Part shown: in pieces, positions 27,034 to 36,793 of the stretch
Position numbering within the stretch: position 1 is the first letter of the stretch
Layout: each line of letters opens with the position of its first letter
DNA from: Muribaculaceae bacterium
Lineage (GTDB): Bacteria; Bacteroidota; Bacteroidia; Bacteroidales; Muribaculaceae
Length of the DNA: 64,000 nucleotides
Direction of reading: 5' to 3'
NCBI GenBank assembly: GCA_017451225.1
Contig: JAFSPZ010000028.1
Location: 111,320 to 175,319 of the forward strand
Position numbers and translations under genes: made by a program
Notes under the pieces: generated by a model
Seen by the model: only the letters and a program-made list of their open reading frames with translations
Database searches by the model: none
What the model was told of the DNA's origin: nothing

Positions 27034-29016
27034 ATGCCACTAAGTAGTACAATATACGTTCTTGCCATACCATTTTTTATGTTCCTATTCCTTGGACTTG
27101 TGGGCACCAAGATGCCACGCAAGATTACGGGTGTAATAGGTGTGTTGGGTATGGCTGTGACAACAATATGGGCCTATGCCATAGCGTTTACTTATTTCTT
27201 TGGCAATGGCGAGGGACAAATGCTTGACGGTGTTAGGCAACAGATTGTAACAACCGACTGGACATGGCTCTCATTCTATGCCGACAAGCTTGTAGTGAGG
27301 TTGGGTGTGCTGCTCGATCCAATTTCGGCGATGATGCTGATTGTCATCAGTACAGTTTCGTTTATGGTTCATCTTTATAGCCTTGGCTATATGAGTGACC
27401 ATGACGGCAATCCCGAAAAAGGATTCCAACGTTACTATGCCGATTTGGCACTCTTCACCTTCTCCATGCTTGGTCTTGTGGTTTCGACCAATATCTTCCA
27501 GATGTTCATTTTCTTTGAGATGGTGGGTGTTTCATCCTATCTGCTCATTGGTTTCTATTATGGACAGCAGCCTGCTAACCATGCATCTAAGAAGGCGTTT
27601 ATCGTAACACGTCTTGCCGACCTTTTCTTCTTGATTGGTATCTTAATTCTCTCATTCTATACCGAGACTTTCGATTTCAAGGAGATTATGGGTGCTAACG
27701 GACATGATGTGTGCAACGCATTTACGAGCGCACAAGGTCTTACATTCATGGGTTGCTCTGTTACTGGATGGGCGTTGACATTTATCTTCATTGGTGGTGC
27801 TGGTAAGAGTGCAATGTATCCATTGCACATTTGGCTTCCTGATGCGATGGAAGGTCCAACTCCTGTGTCGGCCCTTATCCATGCTGCCACTATGGTTGTT
27901 GCAGGTGTGTTCCTGGTTGCTCGCATGTTCCCACTTTATGTGTTAGAGCAGGGAGCTATGGACATCATTTGCGTTGTGGGTGCTTTCACTGCATTCTATG
28001 CGGCAGCTGTTGCATGTACGCAGAGTGACATTAAACGTGCTCTTGCATTCTCGACCATATCTCAAATTGCTTTCATGATGACATCTCTTGCAGTTAGTTC
28101 GGCCAATAGCAAGCTCATTGGCGGTCATGAGGCAGGTCTTGGCTATATGGCTTCTATGTTCCACCTGTTCACTCACGCGATGTTCAAGGCATTACTCTTC
28201 CTGTGTACGGGTGCTATCATTCACGCTGTTCACAGTAATGAGAACAGCAAGATGCATGGCTTGCACAAGTTTATGCCTATCACAAGTATAGCATTCTTGA
28301 TTGGTTGTTTGGCAATTGCTGGTATACCTCCATTTGCTGGATTCTTCAGTAAGGATGAGATTCTTGTTGCATGTTACGAGAAAGGTATTGGTTGGGGTCT
28401 GTGGATGAGCATGGTTGCTGGTATGACAGCGTTCTACATGTTCCGCATTTATTACCTAATCTTCTTCTGGAAGAAACATGAGGTTCATGGTGAACACGCA
28501 CCTAAAGATCAACCTTGGACTATGACGGTACCTCTCATTGTATTGGCGCTTATTTCATGTGTTGCAGGATTTGTTCCTTTTGGCAAACTAGTTACATGGG
28601 ATGGTGTTCAGCTTGAGACACACTTGAACTTGCCTGTTGCAGGAGCAAGCGTGGGAATCGCTCTGATTGGTATTGGTCTGGCTACGGTGATGTATTGGAA
28701 AGAGAATCCACTGCCCGACAAGCTCGCGACAATGTTCAAAGGTTTGTGGACAGCAAGTTACCGACGCTTCTATATGGACGAGCTCTATCAATTCATCACA
28801 CACAAGATTATCTTCCAAGGTATCAGCAAACCTATTGCTTGGTTTGATCGCACCATTATTGATGGTTTCTTCAACCTGCTGGGCAATGTTACTAACAGTG
28901 CCTCGTTTGGCATTCGTAAGATGCAATCGGGCAATGTTCAGGGTTATGTTTCGTACTATATTATCGGTGCAGTGCTGCTTGCAGCCATCACTGGTGTAGT
29001 GATATTATTCTTTTAA
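27034..29016 (+). CDS. nuoL: NADH-quinone oxidoreductase subunit L
   Basis: NuoL is the distal antiporter-like proton pump of complex I. The 660 residues contain the proton-pump core with FFEMVGVSSYLLIGFYY (conserved Glu), GKSAMYPLHIWLPDAMEGPTPVSALIHAATMV with its Lys and His positions, and MFHLFTHAMFKALLFLCTGAIIH. The C-terminal part after residue ~500 fits the long lateral helix and last membrane segment. Confidence 0.96.
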   Translation: MPLSSTIYVLAIPFFMFLFLGLVGTKMPRKITGVIGVLGMAVTTIWAYAIAFTYFFGNGEGQMLDGVRQQIVTTDWTWLSFYADKLVVRLGVLLDPISAMMLIVISTVSFMVHLYSLGYMSDHDGNPEKGFQRYYADLALFTFSMLGLVVSTNIFQMFIFFEMVGVSSYLLIGFYYGQQPANHASKKAFIVTRLADLFFLIGILILSFYTETFDFKEIMGANGHDVCNAFTSAQGLTFMGCSVTGWALTFIFIGGAGKSAMYPLHIWLPDAMEGPTPVSALIHAATMVVAGVFLVARMFPLYVLEQGAMDIICVVGAFTAFYAAAVACTQSDIKRALAFSTISQIAFMMTSLAVSSANSKLIGGHEAGLGYMASMFHLFTHAMFKALLFLCTGAIIHAVHSNENSKMHGLHKFMPITSIAFLIGCLAIAGIPPFAGFFSKDEILVACYEKGIGWGLWMSMVAGMTAFYMFRIYYLIFFWKKHEVHGEHAPKDQPWTMTVPLIVLALISCVAGFVPFGKLVTWDGVQLETHLNLPVAGASVGIALIGIGLATVMYWKENPLPDKLATMFKGLWTASYRRFYMDELYQFITHKIIFQGISKPIAWFDRTIIDGFFNLLGNVTNSASFGIRKMQSGNVQGYVSYYIIGAVLLAAITGVVILFF

Positions 29017-29044
29017 TCAACGGTTCTAAAATACAGTAAAGATT

Positions 29045-30565
29045 ATGGAAATTTTCTCTAATATGCTTATTTATTTCGTGATTATACCGGTGCTCACATT
29101 GGTAGGCTTGGCCCTGACCAAGAACAAGGGCATCGACGCGATTAGAGCCGTTGCCGTTACTGGCGCTACAGCACTAGTGGCTCTAGCTATATATCTGGTT
29201 GTTTACTTCCTGCATGCTCGCGCAGCAGGTGACACTAGTGATATGTTATTACAAACGAGCGTCACTTGGTATGAACCGTTAAATATCAAGCTTGCGCTTG
29301 GTGTAGACGGTGTGTCGGTAGTGATGATTCTTCTTTCGGCGTTTATCGTCTTTGCAGGCGTCTTTGCGTCTTGGAAGATGGATCCGCTGCCTAAGCAGTT
29401 CTTCCTGTGGTTCTTCCTCCTCTCGACTGGTGTGTTTGGTTTCTTTATCAGCATTGACATGTTCACCATGTTCATGTTCTATGAGGTGGCTCTTATTCCA
29501 ATGTACTTGCTCATTGGCGTGTGGGGTAGTGGTAACAAGAACTATAGTGCAATGAAGCTCACACTCATGCTTATGGGTGGTTCGGCATTCTTGATGCTTG
29601 GCCTAATTGGTATCTATTTCCACTCGGCTTCCGATGGACAATCTCTCACAATGAATATTCTTGAGATTGCTAAAAATGATGCAATACCTCATCAGTGGCA
29701 GTATTATCTGTTCCCACTTACCTTTGTGGGATTTGGTGTGCTGGGGGCTATGTTCCCGTTCCACACATGGTCACCCGATGGTCATGCCAGCGCTCCCACT
29801 GCGGTTTCGATGCTTCATGCTGGTGTGCTAATGAAGTTGGGAGGTTATGGCTGTTTCCGCATCGCCATCTTCCTGATGCCTTTTGCTGCTCAGCAGTTGG
29901 GATGGATATTCCTTACATTGACTGGTATTAGTATCGTTTATGGAGCATTTAGCGCATGTGTACAGACCGACCTTAAGTATATCAACGCTAATTCTTCGGT
30001 TAGCCACTGTGGTATGGTACTTTTCGCCATCTTGATGTTCAACAAGACAGCCATGACAGGTGCAGTGCTACAAATGCTCTCGCATGGTTTGATGACGGCC
30101 TTGTTCTTTGCCCTCATTGGTATGATTTATGGTCGCACTCACACCCGTGACATTCGTGATATGGGTGGCTTGATGCACATTATGCCTTACTTGGGCGTGG
30201 GATATGTGATTGCTGGTTTCGCTTCACTGGGTCTTCCTGGTTTGAGTGGTTTCGTGGCCGAGATGACGATCTTTGTTGGTTCGTTTGAGCATCAAGATAT
30301 GTTCCGTCGAGTGCTCACGATAGCAGCGACGACATCGATTGTAATTACTGCAGTTTATATCCTGCGTGTAGTGGGCAAGCTTTTATATGGAGCCGTTCAG
30401 GATGAGCATCACCGCACTCTTACCGATGCCGATGCTACCGAACGCATATCTACTGCAACTCTTATTCTTGCTGTTGCAATTATAGGTTGCTTCCCTAATT
30501 TCTTTATCGATATCATTCGTGACAGCTTCACCCCTGTAGTGAAAGCATTGACAAGTGTTATGTAA
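29045..30565 (+). CDS. nuoM: NADH-quinone oxidoreductase subunit M
   Basis: NuoM is the second antiporter-like pump. The 506 residues contain MFMFYEVALIPMYLLIGVWG with the conserved Glu, FPFHTWSPDGHASAPTAVSMLHAGVLMKLGGYG with the Lys/His network, and MLSHGLMTALFFALIGMIY. It follows nuoL by 28 nt and precedes nuoN by 35 nt. Confidence 0.96.
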   Translation: MEIFSNMLIYFVIIPVLTLVGLALTKNKGIDAIRAVAVTGATALVALAIYLVVYFLHARAAGDTSDMLLQTSVTWYEPLNIKLALGVDGVSVVMILLSAFIVFAGVFASWKMDPLPKQFFLWFFLLSTGVFGFFISIDMFTMFMFYEVALIPMYLLIGVWGSGNKNYSAMKLTLMLMGGSAFLMLGLIGIYFHSASDGQSLTMNILEIAKNDAIPHQWQYYLFPLTFVGFGVLGAMFPFHTWSPDGHASAPTAVSMLHAGVLMKLGGYGCFRIAIFLMPFAAQQLGWIFLTLTGISIVYGAFSACVQTDLKYINANSSVSHCGMVLFAILMFNKTAMTGAVLQMLSHGLMTALFFALIGMIYGRTHTRDIRDMGGLMHIMPYLGVGYVIAGFASLGLPGLSGFVAEMTIFVGSFEHQDMFRRVLTIAATTSIVITAVYILRVVGKLLYGAVQDEHHRTLTDADATERISTATLILAVAIIGCFPNFFIDIIRDSFTPVVKALTSVM

Positions 30566-30600
30566 TTATAGTGTTGAATTAAAAAACAGATAATATACTT

Positions 30601-32061
30601 ATGGATTATTCTCAATTTTTAATGATGCCGCAGGAGATAGGGCTATTGGTCGTTTTCTTGCTAGTATTCTTATATGACACTTTTATGCCGGCTAAGACGC
30701 TCAAGGGATTACCATTGTTTGCGACAATTGTGTTTGGCATATTCACGATATTCAGTTTCTTCCCAGTTCAGGATGGCATGGCGTTTGGCGACATGTTTGA
30801 GTCAAACAAGGCCACATGGGCAATGAAGAACATCCTCAACATTGGCATGTTCATAGTGCTGTTGCAGTCCATAAAGTGGGCTAACAGTGACTTTGTAAGT
30901 ATTCGTCGTGGTGAGTTCTATGAGCTATTGCTCTTGACGCTATTTGGTATGTACCTTATGATTTCGGGACGTCACTTCTTGGTATTTGTGATTGGTCTCG
31001 AGACAGCATCATTGCCATTAGCTACTCTGGTGGCATTTGAGAAAAAGTACTATGAGAGTCATGAAGCTGCTGCTAAATATGTTCTCACTGCGGTGTTCTC
31101 TTCGGCTATTATGTTGCTGGGTTTATCGTTTGTTTACGGTCTTACTGGTACACTTTATTTCAACGAAATCGCAAAGACTATTGTTGACGAAAAATCGCTG
31201 TTGCTCATAGTGGCGCTAGCATTCCTCATTTCGGGTGTAGGCTACAAGCTTTCGCTGGTTCCATTCCACTTGTGGACGGCCGACGTTTACCAGGGCGCTC
31301 CCACCATGGTTACCAGCTATCTGTCGGTAATCAGCAAGGGCTCGGCAGCATTTGCATTCTTTGTAATCATGGTTCAGGTATTTGGTGCAGCCTATGCTTC
31401 CATCTGGGAGTGGATGCTCTATGCCATCATCGTAATAACAATTACTGTTGGTAACCTGTTTGCCATTAGACAACGCAACCTCAAGCGATTCTTGGCATTC
31501 TCATCAATCTCGCAAGCAGGTTACATCATGCTTGGCGTTATTGCGGCCAATGCTTTGGGCATGGCTTCGATGATGTATTACATCTTAGTCTACATCTTCA
31601 GCAACCTCGCTGCATTTGGTGTTATCGCAGTTATAGAACGTAAGACTGGTAAGGTTACTACCGACGATTATAATGGATTGTTCAAAACTAATCCTTGGCT
31701 GGCTTTCGTGATGATGCTGGCCATGTTCTCGCTGGGTGGCATTCCACCGTTTGCCGGATTCTTCAGCAAGTTCTTCATATTCTTGGGTGCAGCCAAGACT
31801 GGCAGTGTTGCGGTTTATGTACTCGTTCTTATCGCATTGATAAACACCATCATTTCGCTCTACTACTATTTGCTCGTTGTAAAAGCGATGTTCATACGAC
31901 AAGACGAATGCGTGATTCCTGCATTTAAGTCGCACTGGACTGAGCGCGCAGGCCTTTGGATTTGCACGTTGGGCATTATTCTCATTGGCCTTGTTAGCTG
32001 TATCTACACAAGCCTGAGTGAAATCACAGCATCGCTCACCAGCATGTTTTCAATGGTATAA
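30601..32061 (+). CDS. nuoN: NADH-quinone oxidoreductase subunit N
   Basis: NuoN is the third antiporter-like pump and the last gene of the cluster. The 486 residues contain FVIGLETASLPLATLVAF with the conserved Glu, SGVGYKLSLVPFHLWTADVYQGAPTMVTSYLSVISKGSA with the conserved lysines, and FSLGGIPPFAGFFSKFFIF. A strong terminator follows 25 nt after the stop. Confidence 0.96.
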   Translation: MDYSQFLMMPQEIGLLVVFLLVFLYDTFMPAKTLKGLPLFATIVFGIFTIFSFFPVQDGMAFGDMFESNKATWAMKNILNIGMFIVLLQSIKWANSDFVSIRRGEFYELLLLTLFGMYLMISGRHFLVFVIGLETASLPLATLVAFEKKYYESHEAAAKYVLTAVFSSAIMLLGLSFVYGLTGTLYFNEIAKTIVDEKSLLLIVALAFLISGVGYKLSLVPFHLWTADVYQGAPTMVTSYLSVISKGSAAFAFFVIMVQVFGAAYASIWEWMLYAIIVITITVGNLFAIRQRNLKRFLAFSSISQAGYIMLGVIAANALGMASMMYYILVYIFSNLAAFGVIAVIERKTGKVTTDDYNGLFKTNPWLAFVMMLAMFSLGGIPPFAGFFSKFFIFLGAAKTGSVAVYVLVLIALINTIISLYYYLLVVKAMFIRQDECVIPAFKSHWTERAGLWICTLGIILIGLVSCIYTSLSEITASLTSMFSMV

Positions 32062-32086
32062 TTAAATTTTACTAGAAATATAATAG

Positions 32087-32122
32087 TGGTGGCGGCATCT
32101 TATGTGCCGCCACCATCTTTTA
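32087..32122. terminator. Terminator of the nuo-atp cluster
   Basis: A perfect 11-bp stem, TGGTGGCGGCA (32087-32097) with TGCCGCCACCA (32105-32115), around a seven-base loop, then TCTTTTA. It also lies just beyond the 3' end of the convergent transporter gene. Confidence 0.9.
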
Positions 32123-32138
32123 CATTATTATCTAAAAC

Positions 32139-33062
32139 TTAAAACTTTATCAAGAATATTCCTGCTAACATTATGATAATTCCTGCATATTGGAACCAGG
32201 ATATTTGTCTTTTTGGAGCGCCCAGCCAGCCGTGTTTCTCCATGAATAGACTTAGCAATAACTGACCTATGAGCAATGTCATCATGAAAACGCTCACACC
32301 AATCAGTGGTATTAGCCATGCATTGCCAAAAACAATAATGGCACCAAGTATTCCTCCCATCCACATCCACCAGGGGGCGTTAATGGTGAACGTTTTCTTT
32401 AGCTTGAGAATACTGCCACTGGCGCAACAGAACAAAAGCATTACTCCTGTGGCGATAGCAAAGAGCACTGTAGTGGCTTGAATAGCCGACCCTATCACTT
32501 GCCCCAGTGAAGCAAGAACAGCTCCTACTACAGCCGAGAGACATCCAGCAAGTATCGCAGCCAGTTGCCACAAGACTTGACGAAGACCGCCATTTTCTGT
32601 TTTTTTATTATTCTTAAGTCTAGGGATTATGACAACCATTGTAACCCCCACTATTAGTAGTAAAGCTCCAATAGCACGTTGCCAGTTCATGGGCATCACT
32701 CTTGCACCAAATAAACCGAAATGATCTATGCACAGGCTGAATATTAACTGGCTGAACATAGGAATTACCATCGCTTGGAGTTGACCAATCTCTTTGAATA
32801 GGTGAATGGCAATGGTGATAGTAATGAGTGGTATAACTCCAATAAACCAGCTCCACCATGGTGCATCATGAAAAGCTTGTGGCGATGGAATTAATGGTAT
32901 TGACACAACCAGTGCGACAAAAATCAGCACTATGGTTGACACCGCAAATGAAATAAGTGTTGACAATGGAGCCGAACTCACTAGCTGACGCATGCGCGAG
33001 TTGGCCGCAGTTTGTAATGGGGTACAGAATCCTAGTATAAGTGCAATAATAATATATATCAT
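32139..33062 (-). CDS. DMT-superfamily transporter (tandem YdcZ/DUF606-like)
   Basis: The 307-residue protein is almost entirely hydrophobic, with about ten membrane helices arranged as two similar halves. Each half begins with a pattern like LQTAANSRMRQLVSSAPLSTLISF or LSAVVGAVLASLGQVIGSA. This resembles the YdcZ family, usually single-half proteins of about 150 residues, here joined in tandem. The substrate is unknown. It lies 12 nt behind the acetyltransferase gene and probably shares its promoter. Confidence 0.75.
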   Translation of the reverse strand: MIYIIIALILGFCTPLQTAANSRMRQLVSSAPLSTLISFAVSTIVLIFVALVVSIPLIPSPQAFHDAPWWSWFIGVIPLITITIAIHLFKEIGQLQAMVIPMFSQLIFSLCIDHFGLFGARVMPMNWQRAIGALLLIVGVTMVVIIPRLKNNKKTENGGLRQVLWQLAAILAGCLSAVVGAVLASLGQVIGSAIQATTVLFAIATGVMLLFCCASGSILKLKKTFTINAPWWMWMGGILGAIIVFGNAWLIPLIGVSVFMMTLLIGQLLLSLFMEKHGWLGAPKRQISWFQYAGIIIMLAGIFLIKF

Positions 33063-33074
33063 AATAGGGCTTAT

Positions 33075-33653
33075 TTAAAGTGATTTAATTACTTTGCAGG
33101 GATTACCAGCGGCAAGCACACATTGGGGTATATCATGGGTCACTACACTACCGGCGCCAATAACCGCACCGTCGCCTATAGTCACTCCAGGGCACACCGT
33201 CACATTGCCACCTAACCACACATTGTCACCCACAGTGATGGGTAGTGACCACTGCTTGCCAGCATTGCGACTTTCGGCGTCTAATGGATGACAAGGAGTG
33301 TAGAAAGAGCAATTAGGTCCAATAAAAACATGGTTTCCAAAGGTTACACGTGTCTCATCTAGTATGACCATATTGGTGTTGGCAAAGAAATCTTCGCCAA
33401 CTTCAATATTGAAACCGTAGTCGCAAAAGAAGGGTTGAATAATCTTGAGGCGCTCACCGGTTTTGCCCAAAATGCGCTTGATTAGTGCTGTTTTCTCCTC
33501 ATGTTGTGATGGACGAATATTGTTATAGACACGACACATCTCTTGCGTTTCCTGCAGGATTTCTAGAAGCAGAGTGTTGTCACTGGCCTCATAAGGCTCA
33601 CCACACATCATTTTGTCAAGCTCAAGCTGCTGTTCGGGTGTAAATTGTCTCAT
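33075..33653 (-). CDS. Maltose/galactoside-type O-acetyltransferase (hexapeptide repeat)
   Basis: The 192-residue protein matches the LacA/Maa family, which acetylates the 6-hydroxyl of sugars with acetyl-CoA. It has the N-terminal Mac domain (KMMCGEPYEASDNTLLLEI), then left-handed helix repeats with the catalytic-His region SFYTPCHPLDAESRN, VWLGGNVTVCPGVTIGDGAVIGAGSVVTHDIP, and the AGNPCKVI end. It has a -7 element 20 nt upstream. The natural acceptor is unknown. Confidence 0.9.
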   Translation of the reverse strand: MRQFTPEQQLELDKMMCGEPYEASDNTLLLEILQETQEMCRVYNNIRPSQHEEKTALIKRILGKTGERLKIIQPFFCDYGFNIEVGEDFFANTNMVILDETRVTFGNHVFIGPNCSFYTPCHPLDAESRNAGKQWSLPITVGDNVWLGGNVTVCPGVTIGDGAVIGAGSVVTHDIPQCVLAAGNPCKVIKSL

Positions 33654-33672
33654 AAAAATGGGTTTTAATTGG

Positions 33673-33680
33673 CAAAATTA
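33673..33680 (-). promoter_or_regulatory. -7 element of the acetyltransferase-transporter operon
   Basis: The minus strand reads TAATTTTG, 20 nt before the ATG at 33653. It is divergent from, and only about 20 nt away from, the DUF362 promoter. Confidence 0.55.
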
Positions 33681-33701
33681 CAAATAATCAAGAAAAATTA
33701 C

Positions 33702-33709
33702 TAAATTTG
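33702..33709 (+). promoter_or_regulatory. -7 element of the DUF362 gene
   Basis: TAAATTTG lies 22 nt before the ATG at 33732. Confidence 0.6.
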
Positions 33710-33731
33710 CACTATATAAACTTTCTGTAAA

Positions 33732-34691
33732 ATGAAAAAGACTTTATTATTTATAGCTGTTGCAATAACTGCAGTTATAGCTCAAGCACAGAGCACAGTA
33801 TATTTTACGCGTGATATCAGTCCTGAGGGCTTAGTGAAAATCTATAAAGCTCTTGGAGTAGAAGCAACAGGCAGGGTTGCAGTAAAGATTTCTACAGGCG
33901 AAGGCGGTAATAATCATTACCTCAAACCCACTTTGATAAGGAATCTTGTGGATGAAGTGAATGGCACGATTGTGGAGTGTTGCACAGCCTATGGAGGCTC
34001 GCGTCAAGATGTGAAAAAGCACTGGCAGACTGTTCATGAACACGGTTTTGACTCTATCTTTGCCGTTGATATTATGGATGAATACGATCAAATAAGAATC
34101 CCTGTTCAGGACCGAAAACATCTCAAGTATGACATTGTAGGAGGACACTTGGCAAACTATGACTTCATGATTAATTTGGCTCATTTTAAAGGGCATGCAA
34201 TGGGTGGTTTTGGCGGAGTTCTCAAGAATGCTAGTATTGGCGTTGCTTCAACTGCTGGAAAAGCCTATATACACACGGCGGGCAAAACCGACGATGCGTC
34301 TATCGCCTGGAGCAAAGAGTATCTTGCAGCTGGACCCACTCAAGACCTTTTTCTTGAGTCAATGGCTGCAGCAGCTCAGGCCGTTCACAACTATATGGGA
34401 GGCCATGTGATTTATATTAATGTAATGAACAATATGAGTGTTGATTGCGACTGTGATGGCACTCCCGATGCTCCTGCAATCCAAGACATTGGCATAGTTG
34501 CAAGCCTGGATCCTGTTGCTGCCGATCAAGCGTGTCTCGATATGATATTTACTTACAAGGCCTCGAAAGGTGACGACAACAAGCCGCTAATTGAACGCAT
34601 CAACCGTCAGCATGGTACTTATATAACCGATTATGCCCAAAAGATTGGTCTTGGCTCTAAGACTTACCAACTGATTAATATTGACAAGTAG
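33732..34691 (+). CDS. Exported DUF362 domain protein
   Basis: The 319-residue protein has a signal peptide (MKKTLLFIAVAITAVIAQAQS) and then a DUF362 domain: VAVKISTGEGG, LIRNLVDEVNGTIVECCTAYGGSR, and the family core INLAHFKGHAMGGFGGVLKNASIGVAS. Many DUF362 proteins carry a C-terminal ferredoxin domain; here there is none, although VDCDCDGTPDAP contains two closely spaced cysteines. Function is unknown. It is transcribed alone and ends at a strong bidirectional terminator. Confidence 0.85.
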   Translation: MKKTLLFIAVAITAVIAQAQSTVYFTRDISPEGLVKIYKALGVEATGRVAVKISTGEGGNNHYLKPTLIRNLVDEVNGTIVECCTAYGGSRQDVKKHWQTVHEHGFDSIFAVDIMDEYDQIRIPVQDRKHLKYDIVGGHLANYDFMINLAHFKGHAMGGFGGVLKNASIGVASTAGKAYIHTAGKTDDASIAWSKEYLAAGPTQDLFLESMAAAAQAVHNYMGGHVIYINVMNNMSVDCDCDGTPDAPAIQDIGIVASLDPVAADQACLDMIFTYKASKGDDNKPLIERINRQHGTYITDYAQKIGLGSKTYQLINIDK

Positions 34692-34703
34692 TAGCGATTA
34701 CTA

Positions 34704-34738
34704 AAAAAGGCTCTTTCTCACATTGAAAGAGCCTTTTT
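34704..34738. terminator. Bidirectional terminator
   Basis: AAAAAGGCTCTTTC (34704-34717) pairs with GAAAGAGCCTTTTT (34725-34738) around a seven-base loop. It lies between the DUF362 gene and the convergent barrel-protein gene. Confidence 0.9.
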
Positions 34739-34747
34739 ATTAATAGG

Positions 34748-35482
34748 TTAGAACTTATAAGTGATTCCTAAGTGGAATGAATGCATGGGTTTATTGTCGT
34801 CTTTGACGAGTGGCGTGCCATGAATCACTATGTTACGAGTACCTCCATACACATCAAGGTTGCTATAGGTGTATCCTACAGAAAACTCCCATTGCTCCTC
34901 ATACTCCAACACCATTTCGGCGCGTGCATGCCAGTACAGGAATTTGCCGCCACTGTTGGTGAAATCTTCTTTGGAGTTAAAAACCAACACTATTTCATTG
35001 CCCGTAACCTCCTCATCAATAATTATATCTTCTTTTTTGTATACTTCGTAATTATCTACAGTTATGTTCTTATTGGTGGGAATGGGAATTGTGATTCCTG
35101 GCGACAATCTTAGTGATAATCCCATTTCATTCTTGCTGAGCATTATTGCGGGCGTGGTAAACTGTAAACCAGCCTTTGCTGCAAAACGGTAGCAAGCGTT
35201 TCTATAATTTTTGATATCCCACGAATATAGTTTGTCTTCTGAATACAAAGCACTAACATTGGCCTGATTAATAAACGGAGTTGTATAAATGAGCCCTACA
35301 TTGACTCCAACATAGCGAAAGGGACGATACTCACCTGTTATCTCAAAATCAAGAGAGGGAAGGGCCGACACGCCCATGCGCAATCCAGCGGCCACTTTGT
35401 GGTCATTGGTGCAGTCAATATCGATAGCTTCCACGGGTGTGAAAGCAAGAATGCCCAGTATAAATATTGCTAAGCGTTTCAT
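34748..35482 (-). CDS. Probable outer-membrane beta-barrel protein
   Basis: The 244-residue protein has a signal peptide (MKRLAIFILGILAFTPVEA) and a mature part of alternating strands (FRYVGVNVGLIYTTPF, GLSLRLSPGITIPIP, WEFSVGYTYSNLDVYGG). It ends in FHLGITYKF with a terminal aromatic residue. No enzyme motif is seen. It is the last of three genes on the minus strand behind the GH2 and M64 genes and begins 6 nt after the M64 stop, so it probably belongs to the same operon. Confidence 0.75.
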   Translation of the reverse strand: MKRLAIFILGILAFTPVEAIDIDCTNDHKVAAGLRMGVSALPSLDFEITGEYRPFRYVGVNVGLIYTTPFINQANVSALYSEDKLYSWDIKNYRNACYRFAAKAGLQFTTPAIMLSKNEMGLSLRLSPGITIPIPTNKNITVDNYEVYKKEDIIIDEEVTGNEIVLVFNSKEDFTNSGGKFLYWHARAEMVLEYEEQWEFSVGYTYSNLDVYGGTRNIVIHGTPLVKDDNKPMHSFHLGITYKF

Positions 35483-35488
35483 TAAGTT

Positions 35489-36784
35489 CTATTTGGTATA
35501 AAAGTCAATAACCCCCTCTATTGCACGTGTGCATACAGGACAGAATACAGGCACTTTGAGGGTCTTCATCATACAGTTTGGAGTAGGGCGATAAACGCCT
35601 TTTAGAACACAACCTGCCCCTTCATACAAGCCTACAGTGGTTGTGTCGAAGTTTTTATCATCGGCAGCGCTCACAGTCAGCTCATTGCCGGGAATTAAGT
35701 CTCTCCATTTATCGCCAAAATAAGTTAGTGTGGTGATATTGGGCGCCCACGGCTCTACATCGAGAGGAAAATCATTTGGTTCTTCGCCTTCATAGGCATA
35801 CTCATCCGCAAGTCCAGCAAATGAGTGTCCAAATTCATGAACAAGCACCTCTTTAAAGAGTTTATGCTTAGTCATGAGCAGATTAAATGTGTTGTAAATG
35901 CCACCACCACCATAGCGGTCGGTGTTGACCATTACGATGATATGCTCGTAGGGCGTGCCAGCAAGTGCGTCGTGCATTTTTTTTATGCGCAACGTAGTGA
36001 GATAACGCGGAGTACCAAACGTGTCGAAACTCGAGCCAAGAGCTGTGTTGTGCCACACTCCTTCCGATGGTATTGAAGGCCCGCTGTCTTGAGAAGATGT
36101 CAACACTGCTATAATGCGGAACCTGTCGCGAAGATGCTTGAAAGGCTCAAAACTGAAAAGTCCTTCTATACCTTTCTTGCAGTCATTGAGATAGTCAAAA
36201 ATCTGTTCTTGAGTATAGCCCTCAGCTACAAAAGCGATATTGATTGCCTTTTGAGAATCGGCAGGCTGATTAAGAACGAAATAATCAGGCACTTTGTCGC
36301 CTTCACCTTTGTGGACTATAGTACAGTCGTTAGGATATACTTTATGCTCTATAGCTGTTATCACTTCGTGTCGCAGGTTATAAAGATTGACGGTAATAAT
36401 TACCGAATCGCGAGGCATTGGCAACAACTGCACGCACTCAAATGCTTTAGGCGCATAATGTGAGTCGTCAAGATCAAGCCACTCCTGAAACAGTGTACTG
36501 AAAGTTTGACGGTATATCAACTTCCCGGTTGCCGCCAGTTTCATGTCGATTGTTGCAGCACCATGAACAGGAATATCGGTAAAGTTCTGTCTTTTTCCAT
36601 ACCATCCAGGCATGCGGCTCAAACCATCGATTGCTATCGATTGCTTATTGATATTACCACTCAGAATATAGTCGATGCGCAGCGTGGAGTCTTTGAAATG
36701 GGTATCAAAGTTTTGTGCCTTCACACCAATCTGTATAAATATCAGTAGGATGGCAACTGATAACTGTCTTAGACTTGATTTCAT
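35489..36784 (-). CDS. M64 family (IgA peptidase-like) metallopeptidase
   Basis: The family is named after an IgA1-cleaving enzyme of Clostridium, and members are common in gut Bacteroidales. The 431 residues show a signal peptide (1-23), a beta-rich N-terminal domain, then the catalytic domain with INIAFVAEGYT near 181, the zinc motif HEFGH at 316-320, and LADEYAYEGEEP with the third ligand region (Asp327). A Cys-rich end (NCMMKTLKVPVFCPVC) is also present. It is likely exported and active; the target is unknown. It sits 9 nt behind the GH2 gene. Confidence 0.9.
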   Translation of the reverse strand: MKSSLRQLSVAILLIFIQIGVKAQNFDTHFKDSTLRIDYILSGNINKQSIAIDGLSRMPGWYGKRQNFTDIPVHGAATIDMKLAATGKLIYRQTFSTLFQEWLDLDDSHYAPKAFECVQLLPMPRDSVIITVNLYNLRHEVITAIEHKVYPNDCTIVHKGEGDKVPDYFVLNQPADSQKAINIAFVAEGYTQEQIFDYLNDCKKGIEGLFSFEPFKHLRDRFRIIAVLTSSQDSGPSIPSEGVWHNTALGSSFDTFGTPRYLTTLRIKKMHDALAGTPYEHIIVMVNTDRYGGGGIYNTFNLLMTKHKLFKEVLVHEFGHSFAGLADEYAYEGEEPNDFPLDVEPWAPNITTLTYFGDKWRDLIPGNELTVSAADDKNFDTTTVGLYEGAGCVLKGVYRPTPNCMMKTLKVPVFCPVCTRAIEGVIDFYTK

Positions 36785-36793
36785 AGTTATATA

